From NCBI RefSeq assembly GCF_000333895.2, contig NZ_ANFM02000018.1:124001-188000 (forward strand): a stretch of DNA of 64,000 bases. The letters run 5' to 3'. The position numbers and the translations under genes are program-made. This DNA comes from Grimontia indica (GTDB lineage: Bacteria; Pseudomonadota; Gammaproteobacteria; Enterobacterales; Vibrionaceae). Below are positions 1 to 6,938 of this stretch, piece by piece. The notes below the pieces were generated by a model that searched no databases, was not told the origin of the DNA, and worked only from the letters and a program-made list of their open reading frames with translations. Every line of letters begins with the position of its first letter. Position 1 is the stretch's first letter.

Positions 1-302
1 CGGCTTTGCTCTTGGCTATCTTAGCCGACTTGGTGGTTTTTGGATTGGCAGAGCATGGTCGCAAAGGTACTGATTTTGTGGGTTGCTACGCCTATGATGC
101 CATGCTTATTGGCTTCGATTGCCAAGGCTTTGCGGGTAGCTCAATAGTAACAGCGTGGCTAAATTGGCCTTTATGGCTACTACTCGCACCGATGTTTGCT
201 CTTTTGAACTTTAAGACGCTTCTCTTAGCCGTCGTTGTATGGACTCCTGTGGTTGCTTTTATAGTTTCCAGTATCAAGTTACGTAGTAAGCTAGATGCAT
301 AA
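1..302 (+). CDS. Small membrane protein, 5' end outside window
   Basis: The reading frame is open to the window edge, so the true start is probably upstream; an internal TTG at 6 is the first possible start seen. The visible ~98 residues are hydrophobic, with one membrane segment at the beginning and two closely spaced ones after about residue 45 (WPLWLLLAPMFALLNF and a following LLLAVVVW stretch), ending in a short basic tail. I do not recognise the family. Its position next to integron-cassette material suggests it may be a cassette gene, but no clear attC follows it (only GCATAAC at its stop, weakly like an attC left box). Confidence 0.45.
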   Translation, partial: ALLLAILADLVVFGLAEHGRKGTDFVGCYAYDAMLIGFDCQGFAGSSIVTAWLNWPLWLLLAPMFALLNFKTLLLAVVVWTPVVAFIVSSIKLRSKLDA

Positions 303-314
303 CATGCAATAAAC

Positions 315-530
315 GTGGACGTTTACTCGAGGCACATTTCTTATAGAAAAGCAGTGTTATACCAATGGGGAAGTGATACCGCAGAAGACTACTTTTGCCC
401 AAAATGCGGCATTCTTCCTTTTCGTAAACCGAGCAAACTAACCAAAGCGGAAATAGCGGCAGGGAAAGTCCCATTTACGGGTTGGGCTTCAAATGCTCGC
501 CCTTGGCAGCCCTGCCAAAGTCATCCGTGA
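315..530 (+). pseudogene. Truncated GFA-family (glutathione-dependent formaldehyde-activating-like) fragment
   Basis: The translation contains LYQWGSDTAEDYFCPKCGILPFR, i.e. the central part of a GFA/CENP-V zinc-binding domain, with the second CxxCG metal motif. The N-terminal CxCGxxxF half of the domain is missing, and the similarity stops after TGWASNAR at about 497. Beyond that point the frame runs into the sequence of another gene and ends in WQPCQSHP. I read it as an internal fragment of a GFA gene, not a functional protein. Family membership rests on motif recognition only. Only GTG at 315 is available as a start, with no good ribosome site. Confidence 0.6.
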
Positions 531-699
531 ACTAAGTGAAAAAGAAGTCTCTTGGAAGAGTCTAGGTACCGATGGCTATATCAAACTTACCGAGCGCTGC
601 CTTGCGACCATGCAGCAGGTAGAGCCGTTAAAAACAATTGAAGCAGACCGAAAACGTATGGTGATTGATGAACGCATCAAGCCAAAGTTTGCGGATTAG
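493..699 (+). pseudogene. C-terminal fragment of a gamma-carbonic-anhydrase/PaaY-like hexapeptide protein
   Basis: The residues GSPAKVIRELSEKE, then WKSLGTDGY, then RCLATMQQVEPL match the C-terminal helical tail of the PaaY/YrdA family of left-handed beta-helix (gamma carbonic anhydrase-like) proteins, in the right order. The entire hexapeptide-repeat body and its zinc histidines are absent. The fragment is joined at about 492-500 to the GFA fragment, in a different frame, so both look like relics fused by a deletion. The 68-residue product could be translated from ATG 493 but would lack the fold. Confidence 0.65.
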
Positions 700-791
700 A
701 AACCGTGTTAGCGTGAAAAAGTGGGATTGAATGTCGTTTCGTTAAGCACTGTTTTTACAAACAGAATCAAACCAGTTTACCTCAATGCAAC

Positions 792-815
792 AAAAGGGAC
801 GCTTAGTCCTTTTTG
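792..815 (+). terminator. Rho-independent terminator
   Basis: AAAAGGGAC (792-800), a 5-base loop, then GTCCTTTTT (806-814) form a hairpin with one G-U pair and an in-built T tract. It lies about 90 bases after the carbonic-anhydrase-like relic and before the next cassette gene. Confidence 0.5.
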
Positions 816-884
816 TACGTCACAGTTTTCGATTGGTGATAATTTTCTTTTAAAACAAACTGTTAGTTAGTGATAGAATCAGTG

Positions 885-948
885 CCATTGTTATTACAAG
901 ACAAAGTGTCGTGTTTTATTCCGACATTTTGTCTTCTAATACGCTGTT
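885..948. repeat. Long imperfect inverted repeat, possible degenerate attC
   Basis: GACAAAGTGTCG (900-911) pairs with CGACATTTTGTC (922-933) with one mismatch, and the pairing continues outward (GTTATTACAAGAC against the complement of GTCTTCTAATAC). The right flank ends in GTTATATGC at 946-954, which resembles an attC right end just before a cassette gene. A matching left box was not found, so this may be a decayed attC or simply a terminator-like hairpin. Confidence 0.3.
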
Positions 949-964
949 ATATGCAGGAGCATTG

Positions 965-1624
965 ATGAAATTTCAGCAAGTTGAATCTAAGTTAGCGTGG
1001 TTCAATGAGATATCTGCTGGCATAGGCCTAGTAGTAGGGTATTTGTGTTACACGCTTTTCTGGCTTTTGAGCCCTGAAACCAAAATTGAGGTTCAAGTTA
1101 CAGAGCCTGTCTACGAAGATGTTGTTTTGGGTTATATCCCAAATGAAATAGAAACTGAGAACATCCCAACAGCAGAGTTACTAACTAAAAAGAAACTAGA
1201 ATCAGAGCTCAAGCCCATACAAGTTCAAGCGCCAAAATTTACGAATGAAGGTCTCCCTGTTCTTAAAACTACAACCAAAACATTCACTGGCATGGGTACG
1301 CCATCTGTTGTAGTAAATCGTGTTGAGTTGCTCAGACCAAATTTCGGTAGTTATTCATATACGGTAACTAAAGGAAGAAAGAAGTTTGTTACTTATTTCA
1401 GCCCTGACATTTTTTATACTGGTACCGGTTTTTATTATGAACAAAAATCTGTGGCATTTAGTGGTGGCAAGAACGCCGAGATTTTTGCTGTACAAGTAGC
1501 TACAGCATTCGCTTTTTTGTCGTTCGTGCTTTTTCTATTAAAAATCAGGCCTAATCCACGAAGGTGTTTAGAAAAATTTAAGAAAGCTCGTTTTGATATG
1601 GGTCAAGACGAATCAAGCATATAA
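965..1624 (+). CDS. Two-TM membrane protein, probable integron cassette gene
   Basis: The 219-residue product has a membrane segment near residues 18-40 (GIGLVVGYLCYTLFWLL), a ~130-residue polar region rich in Glu, Lys and Thr, and a second membrane segment near residues 175-197, followed by a basic cytoplasmic tail. That topology would place the middle part outside the cytoplasm. An upstream in-frame start at 911 exists, but ATG 965 is chosen because AGGAG sits 5 bases before it. The gene ends immediately before a VCR-like attC site, which is the layout of an integron cassette. I do not recognise the family; AT-rich composition also fits a cassette. Confidence 0.65.
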   Translation: MKFQQVESKLAWFNEISAGIGLVVGYLCYTLFWLLSPETKIEVQVTEPVYEDVVLGYIPNEIETENIPTAELLTKKKLESELKPIQVQAPKFTNEGLPVLKTTTKTFTGMGTPSVVVNRVELLRPNFGSYSYTVTKGRKKFVTYFSPDIFYTGTGFYYEQKSVAFSGGKNAEIFAVQVATAFAFLSFVLFLLKIRPNPRRCLEKFKKARFDMGQDESSI

Positions 1625-1747
1625 CAAGCAATTTAAGAGGGATTCACAACGCTCGGCATTTTTGCTTCTACTTCAAATTTAGTGTTTATGGCACAATGCT
1701 TTAGGTTTGGGTGGAAGCGTTGTTCACCCCTTAATTGGGCGTTAAAT
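1619..1747 (+). repeat. attC (VCR-like) integron recombination site
   Basis: The left end ATATAACAAGC (about 1619-1629) and right end GGGCGTTAAAT (about 1737-1747) frame a ~125-base imperfect palindrome. The outer arms pair: CAATTTAAGAGGGATTCACAACGC-like on the left against GCGTTGTTCACCCCTTAATTGGGCG-like on the right, with a central part that contains the TTTAGTGTTTATGG core seen in Vibrio repeats. The right box GTTAAAT fits the GTTRRRY consensus, putting the crossover after G1741. Size and sequence match the Vibrio cholerae repeat class. No integrase gene is in the window. Confidence 0.88.
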
Positions 1748-1763
1748 TTCAATTGGATTATGT

Positions 1764-2234
1764 ATGGCTATTTCATTTCGACATTCTGCTGGATTTGGTA
1801 AGAGGATGGAATATTGGATTTCCGGATTAATGCTTAAAGAGGGTATTGATGTATACATGCCTTTAATTGATGATAATGGCATCGATGCGGTGATCAGAAA
1901 ACCTGATGGAACATTTATTGAAATACAAATAAAAGCTCGCTCCAAAGAGGTTACGATGGGAGATGCAGCTTTGTTTTCTGCAATTACTCATGATCTTCGT
2001 GATAATTATTATTTTGTTTTTTATTCTGAGCGTTTAGAACAGTTTTGGATTATGTCGTCTAAAGACTTTATAAAAGAGTCTAATCAGAATAAAAAGGGAA
2101 AAAATGTAGGTAAGCGCTCAATCTGGTTTAATGGTAAGCGTAAGAACAAAGAAACTGGAGAATACACAGAGCATTGTCATAGCCGTTTCGACAAGTACAA
2201 AGTCAGTGATTTCTCGAAACTAGTTGAAATTTAA
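1764..2234 (+). CDS. Cassette protein with PD-(D/E)XK nuclease-like motif
   Basis: This 156-residue soluble protein starts 23 bases after the attC crossover, so it is the gene of an integron cassette. Residues 38-58 read as NGIDAVI, then about ten residues, then EIQIKAR: the spacing and residues (an Asp, then E-x-Q/K-x-K) resemble the core of the PD-(D/E)XK fold found in restriction and Holliday-junction nucleases and in DUF4365-like proteins. The C-terminal half is basic (KNKKGKNVGKR). This is a motif-level call; DNA cleavage is not shown. The stop codon overlaps ATTTAAC at 2229-2235, which fits the left box of an attC, but the rest of that attC is missing. Confidence 0.6.
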   Translation: MAISFRHSAGFGKRMEYWISGLMLKEGIDVYMPLIDDNGIDAVIRKPDGTFIEIQIKARSKEVTMGDAALFSAITHDLRDNYYFVFYSERLEQFWIMSSKDFIKESNQNKKGKNVGKRSIWFNGKRKNKETGEYTEHCHSRFDKYKVSDFSKLVEI

Positions 2235-2459
2235 CACACACGACCCCATCTCCGCTCAATAGGCAATAGCCTTCTTTTGGCTGCGTCAGCAGCCAATCCT
2301 CTCGAACAAAACCACATACTTCATAGTGTCCTCTTGCCACTAAGCCGCGATCTAACCCTCACGATCATCGTGACTTGGTCTAATTATCAGTTTTGATTCG
2401 AAACAAAATGCGAAAAGTACGTATTATGGTTTTTTACGCTGTTACCAAGGAGGGCCATC

Positions 2460-2795
2460 ATGATTTTGTATTTGCTTAAGCGAGACTTTAACGACGGTGG
2501 TAAGAAGTACTTTTGCCCCTACTGCATGAAGGTTGAAGGGCTGATGGCCATGTTTCCAGAAATCCGCCATAACGTAGAAGTTAGGTATGTCGATTTCCAG
2601 AAGCCACGTGGAGATCTACCGGTATTTTTGGGGGAGACAAATCAAGTTTGTCCAAATCTGGTCTTAAATGAAGGCGACCAGTTTGGTTCGGAAAAGTTCT
2701 CTGTGTCAGCTTCAACAGGTATGCGTCATATTGATAAGACCGATGAAATTATCCAGTACTTTATCGAACGTTTTGACCTGCCTGAAAAGCACTAA
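2460..2795 (+). CDS. DUF3088-family small protein, copy 1
   Basis: The 111-residue product has the layout of DUF3088 proteins: MILYLLKRDF at the start, a CPYC motif at about residues 20-23 followed by EGLMAMFPEI, then VDFQKPR, and QVCPNLVLNEG. The CxxC and thioredoxin-like spacing suggest a redox or metal role, but none is established that I know of. An AGGAGG site precedes ATG 2460. A second, diverged copy lies head-to-head in convergent orientation at 3000-3326; the two share a nearly identical central third (EGLMAMFPEIRHN, EVRYVDFQKPR, NQVCPNLVLNEGDQFGSEKFS) and differ at both ends. Confidence 0.75.
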   Translation: MILYLLKRDFNDGGKKYFCPYCMKVEGLMAMFPEIRHNVEVRYVDFQKPRGDLPVFLGETNQVCPNLVLNEGDQFGSEKFSVSASTGMRHIDKTDEIIQYFIERFDLPEKH

Positions 2796-2808
2796 TGGTT
2801 CAACAACA

Positions 2809-2838
2809 AGAGCCGCCTTATTATCCGGCGGCTCTTCG
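2809..2838. terminator. Terminator hairpin after DUF3088 copy 1
   Basis: AGAGCCGCC (2809-2817) and GGCGGCTCT (2827-2835) form a perfect 9-bp stem with a 9-base loop, just after the gene. The following T tract is weak (TCGGTTTCC). It may also serve the minus-strand gene fragment on its other side. Confidence 0.7.
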
Positions 2839-2843
2839 GTTTC

Positions 2844-2975
2844 CTACTGCGTCCAACCAAGCTCTTTCAACGCCCAGCCATCATTCCAGATTTTGGTCAT
2901 ATGCGTGACTTTGCCTTCATCAGATAATTGCATCACATACACATAATGGCTTGCACACTTTTTCCTTTTGGCGGC
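2844..2975 (-). pseudogene. 3' fragment of an NTF2/SnoaL-like gene, duplicate of 13843-14277
   Basis: On the minus strand this stretch encodes KKCASHYVYVMQLSDEG, then KVTHMTKIWNDGW, then ALKELGWTQ and a TAG stop. That is the last ~43 residues of the intact NTF2-like protein encoded at 13843-14277, at about 90 percent base identity by eye over ~125 bases. No start or N-terminal part exists upstream, because the DUF3088 copy 2 gene lies at about 3000. It is a gene tail left by a duplication or recombination. Its ending (GWTQ) probably shows the ancestral C-terminus, which in the intact copy is replaced by repeat-encoded residues. Confidence 0.85.
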
Positions 2976-2999
2976 TTTACTTATGCGTTATCAGTCAAT

Positions 3000-3326
3000 T
3001 TAAAGTAACTCAAAACGCTCAATGAAAAACTGGATAATGTCCTCAGTTTTATCAATATATTTTACGCCCGTAGGGGCCAACGTTGAGAATTTTTCTGAAC
3101 CAAACTGGTCACCTTCATTGAGCACCAAATTTGGACATACTTGATTTTTTTCCCCCAGAAACTCCAGGAGTTGATAACGAGGTTTCTGAAAATCGACATA
3201 CCTAACTTCTATGTTATGTCGAATCTCTGGAAACATCGCCATCAATCCTTCAAGGCGCAGGCAGAAAGGGCAGAGAGACTTGTTGTCACTGCTGTTTAAG
3301 CTGCGCCGGAGCAGATACAAAATCAT
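3000..3326 (-). CDS. DUF3088-family small protein, copy 2
   Basis: The 108-residue product is a paralogue of the protein encoded at 2460-2795, in the opposite orientation. It keeps the MILYLLRR start, the cysteine pair (CPFC), EGLMAMFPEIRHN, VDFQKPR and NQVCPNLVLNEGDQFGSEKFS, but has diverged at residues 9-18 and after residue 85. Both cysteines of the CxxC are retained, so the copy looks functional. The ribosome site AAGGAAGG lies just upstream of ATG 3326. The inverted arrangement with a foreign gene tail between the copies suggests a local rearrangement. Confidence 0.72.
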   Translation of the reverse strand: MILYLLRRSLNSSDNKSLCPFCLRLEGLMAMFPEIRHNIEVRYVDFQKPRYQLLEFLGEKNQVCPNLVLNEGDQFGSEKFSTLAPTGVKYIDKTEDIIQFFIERFELL

Positions 3327-3516
3327 GATTGCCTTCCTTGATAGCGGCTCGACAACAAATATTCTGTATATTTGATTTTGAGTCTGAACCGAAGGTTCTA
3401 TTTAGTGGTTATAAGTGGATAGTGAGTGACTTACATTTCCATCATTTGCCAGTTAGATTTTTGAGCATTCAGATGCATAATTCTGGTTCATGTCCGCCAC
3501 TCCTATTCATCATTTT

Positions 3517-5313
3517 CTAATAGATATATACCCGCCCAGGTTTTAGATTTGGACTGTTATCCTTCGTCCCTCCTCTCCAACTAGGGGCTCCTACCGCTAG
3601 GGAGTTGCCATCTTCTGACAGGGAGACTGACCAACCGAACCAGTCATCTTTTAGAGGCTCTGTACCTTTGATATAGCCATTTTTCTCTTGTTCCCACTCA
3701 CCATCTTCAAAGCTCAATATATAAACTGCGCCGGAGTTTCTTTCGTCGTTATTGTCATCAGCCTCATTTCCGTTAAAGGCAATTTCACCAGAATCCTGCC
3801 CTGGTGCTCCCACGGCAAGAGTGTTGCCATCACTGGATAGAGACACGGACCAGCCGAATGCATCATGGCCTGTGCTTGAATCCTTTAGATCATCAGGAAT
3901 ATTGCCGAAACTTTTATTGATGGTGTTGGGCTCGCTAAGGTTTCCATCCTTATAGCGATACACATACACAGTGCCCGTGCTTAATAAGGTAGTGTCATCA
4001 TTAATTTTGGTGTCTGTTACAGGAGCTCCCACCGCGAGGGTGTTACCATCGTCAGACAAGGATATCGACGAACCAAAATTGTCGCCTTTCCTAGGGTTAG
4101 GTGCTTTTATGTAGTATTCCTGTTTCCAACTCACCTCTGTGTCTGAGGTGCTGAACAGATATACTGCGCCAGAATTTAAGGCGTCTTTGTTATCATGACG
4201 TGCAGCCACGACCAGTGTGTGACCATCTGCAGATAGCGCTACCCTGAGGCCAAACCTATTATACTTCTCGACATACTCTCCCTTAATGAGGGTCCCATTA
4301 TCCCAGGCAGCATCAGTATAACGATAAACAAACGCTACCCCTCCGGTATGCACAGAGGCATTCGCATCTGGGTGCCCCACAGCCAAGGTGTTGCCATCTG
4401 CCGACAGAGAGACTGACAAGCCAAAACCTTTTCCCAAGTTTGCTTCTAGCGCCTTTATTTTGGCGCCTTTCAGCTTCCAGAGACCCTCACTTTCGTTATA
4501 GTGGTAAACATAAACAGCACCAGAGTTATCTGCGTGTGGCGCTCCAACAGCCAGAGTGTTAGCATCCTCCGATAGCGACACAGAATAGCCAAATCGGTCG
4601 TCTATGCTAGGTTGATCGGGCTCTAGTTTTTCTTCTTTGGCCCAACTCCCTTCTTTAAGGCGGTAAATAAAGACAGCTCCGGCGTTTGTGATCTTGTCAT
4701 CACCACTGTAATTGGTAGTTGGTGATCCTACAGCTAGAGTGAGACCATCTTTAGACAGGGATACAGATCTGCCATATCTATCATGATGCTTCTCGTTGTC
4801 TAAATCTTTAATAGACGTAACAAGGTCTTTCAGTTGTATTGGAGTGAGCTCCTGTTCATTCGATGGTGTGACTCCATTATCATTTTTGGCAAGTACAAAG
4901 TATTTTGATTTACGCGCTTTGAGAGGACCCGAAAGTAATGGAGTCTTAAGCATCGTTTCTGTGGTTTTCCCTATGGGGTCACAATTATTCTGGAGACTGT
5001 TATCAAAACGGCATACGGTGTAACCGTTTGCCCCTTCTGAGCTGTTCCAGGAAAAAACAACCGGGGTATCAGCATCTCCTGCTCCAAATGTTCTGTTTTC
5101 GCCGCTAACGACCAATTTTGAGAGGCTCAGTGAACCTGGTGGTGTCGCCTGTGTTTTTGGTGGTGTTGGTGTTTTAGCGCTAAACGCCCCTTCTGAATTA
5201 CAACCGCTGAGTGTCAGTGCGCCGAGGAGTGCGCCCAGAAAGACCACGCGACGCTGAATCTTTGCATGTGATACACAAGTTTCCAATACTGATTTAAGCA
5301 TTTTAATGTTCAT
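3517..5313 (-). CDS. Lipoprotein with seven FG-GAP-like repeats
   Basis: The 598-residue protein begins with a basic stretch and a hydrophobic segment ending in LTLSGC, a lipobox with the acylated Cys at about residue 38, so it is probably anchored in a membrane by lipid. A proline/threonine linker and a ~100-residue domain that may be fibronectin-like follow. From about residue 175 there are seven repeats of the form D-x-FG-x-SVSLS-x-DG-x-TLAVGAP...GAVYVY, spaced about 60 residues, as in FG-GAP (integrin-alpha-like) repeats; seven would close a seven-bladed beta-propeller. The ribosome site GGGAG lies 6 bases before ATG 5313. The gene starts 11 bases after the barrel gene 5325-5906, so they are probably one operon. 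The ligand is unknown. Confidence 0.82.
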   Translation of the reverse strand: MNIKMLKSVLETCVSHAKIQRRVVFLGALLGALTLSGCNSEGAFSAKTPTPPKTQATPPGSLSLSKLVVSGENRTFGAGDADTPVVFSWNSSEGANGYTVCRFDNSLQNNCDPIGKTTETMLKTPLLSGPLKARKSKYFVLAKNDNGVTPSNEQELTPIQLKDLVTSIKDLDNEKHHDRYGRSVSLSKDGLTLAVGSPTTNYSGDDKITNAGAVFIYRLKEGSWAKEEKLEPDQPSIDDRFGYSVSLSEDANTLAVGAPHADNSGAVYVYHYNESEGLWKLKGAKIKALEANLGKGFGLSVSLSADGNTLAVGHPDANASVHTGGVAFVYRYTDAAWDNGTLIKGEYVEKYNRFGLRVALSADGHTLVVAARHDNKDALNSGAVYLFSTSDTEVSWKQEYYIKAPNPRKGDNFGSSISLSDDGNTLAVGAPVTDTKINDDTTLLSTGTVYVYRYKDGNLSEPNTINKSFGNIPDDLKDSSTGHDAFGWSVSLSSDGNTLAVGAPGQDSGEIAFNGNEADDNNDERNSGAVYILSFEDGEWEQEKNGYIKGTEPLKDDWFGWSVSLSEDGNSLAVGAPSWRGGTKDNSPNLKPGRVYIY

Positions 5314-5324
5314 GATTAGCTCCC

Positions 5325-5906
5325 TTAAAATGAATCGCCCAGCGAGTAGACGACACTCAGCACGACACCATGACTGTCATATTGACCTGTCTTGTCATCA
5401 CCAATCCCTTCGATAAACTGATAGCCACCGCTAAGGCTTAGGCTCGGTGTTAGGTCATACAACACACCGACTTCGGTTAGAAAGGAAATGCCTTTGGCCT
5501 TTAGCATGGCTTGATTAGGCGCTGTTTTGTCCATATCCCAGTAAGCTGCGCCCAGTCGTCCATATCCAGCCCAGCCCGTCTGCCAGTGATACTCATATCG
5601 GAGTGCTGCAGAAATTAGCTGAGTGTTGACATGCACACCCGTGGCTTTTGCGTCGAGTTTGCCGTGCTTCTGGTAGTCCAGGTCTAAGCCCCAGGACGGG
5701 GTAAGCATGACCCCAACTGAAACACCGGCAATGGTGCTTGTGGGCTTACTGGTGTGATAGCTATCATCTTCAGCCCATTGAGATCCGGCTTTGATGCCCA
5801 GGTTTAATTTTTCAACAGCATTCGCGTGAGCACTGAAAGCCATTGCTATACAGATAACCGCCAGCGAGCTGACGAATTTCTTTATTCTCGCTCTTTTTGC
5901 CGCCAT
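5325..5906 (-). CDS. Outer-membrane beta-barrel protein (OmpA/OmpW-like size)
   Basis: The 193-residue product has an N-terminal signal peptide (basic KRARIKKF, a hydrophobic stretch, cut after SAHANA). The mature part alternates polar and aromatic residues in short strands: SVGVMLTPSWGLDLDYQKHG, ALRYEYHW, AGYGRLGAAYWDM, LSLSGGYQF and the C-terminal VVLSVVYSLGDSF, which ends in the Phe expected for barrel insertion. This suggests an eight-stranded barrel of the OMP_b-brl type. It is transcribed ahead of the FG-GAP-like lipoprotein, so the two may form a surface pair. No exact family can be named. Confidence 0.7.
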   Translation of the reverse strand: MAAKRARIKKFVSSLAVICIAMAFSAHANAVEKLNLGIKAGSQWAEDDSYHTSKPTSTIAGVSVGVMLTPSWGLDLDYQKHGKLDAKATGVHVNTQLISAALRYEYHWQTGWAGYGRLGAAYWDMDKTAPNQAMLKAKGISFLTEVGVLYDLTPSLSLSGGYQFIEGIGDDKTGQYDSHGVVLSVVYSLGDSF

Positions 5907-6938
5907 GTTATTTATGCCTCATTTTTATTTAAGTAATAACAGCCCCCTATGGGTGTATTCCCATAGAGTGGTAGTTTGTGGTCGCACATTTAGTGTCCGC
6001 AAGTAACAGTATTACGTTTGTTATACTTAATATTTGATATCTAAATCGACCAGCAAGAAATATCCTATTGCTAACTATTAATTAATAGGAAGGCTCTCTG
6101 ATCTTGGATTTATTTACCATTTCAATTTAATTGTTGAATACTAAATGATCAACCTGTAAAAAACTAAAATAAATAGGTGTCTCGAAAGTGAAACGCTCAT
6201 GTAATTGAACGATGTTCGAATTTTATTTTCACGCTTTTTTGTCTATTTATACGTGCAGTAATTCTTTTTCTTAACTGTATGGTTTTTATTTCTTTAAAGA
6301 AGTTGAACGATCTTTAATGTCTCTAACTGTATGTATAATAAAGATTATTTTTTCTTTATGTGTTGATTTTTCATTAGGGTGCATTATTTCGTCTTTAGTT
6401 CAGTGTGACTTTTTATACACTTATGATTAAAATGTAATTTTTCAGTTTTACTGCGATTTTCTTATTCAATTTAAGAGGGGGCGGTGCTATTTATACATAT
6501 TTGAATGCTGCATTAAAAAATATTATGAAGAGGGTGGTTTAACTTCGGATTTTTATTTTTTTATGATGTAATACAAAACTAATATCATCTAATGAATTTT
6601 TAATATAAAAGAACTGGAATCTTCTAATGTGCGATTTTTCGAGTTTGGGACCCGGGGTTTAATAAGTCTTGAGTGTGATTAATTTTGGATAGTGCCTTTA
6701 CTTGAAGGTAAAGTTAACGCCACTATGCTGATACGATAGCAGTGCAGGATGTCTTGGTTTTATTAAACTTAATTTTTCTCTGTAACCAAAGGTCAACAGA
6801 CTCTGGGGCCTTTACGGTTCGGATGCGGTGAGAATATCGAATCTTCATATCGTTTTGCTGTTTTGTCGGCGTTTAACGGTCGAGAAAACTGGTTCGGAAA
6901 GCGTTCGTTGGAGAGTCTTAAAACAACAGCTGCTGATT
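5907..6938. other. AT-rich intergenic region with no gene seen
   Basis: About 1 kb of very AT-rich sequence separates the barrel gene from the dctM gene. Both strands are broken by many stop codons up to ~6780; the open frames at 6793-7068 and 6828-7010 have no ribosome site or recognisable content. It must hold the promoter of the barrel-lipoprotein unit near 5907 and the end of the TRAP transcript near 6939; I see no clear terminator hairpin. Confidence 0.5.

Noticed and set aside
3329-3520. 63-residue open frame upstream of DUF3088 copy 2
   Set aside because: It lies in a spacer, has no convincing ribosome site and has no family features.
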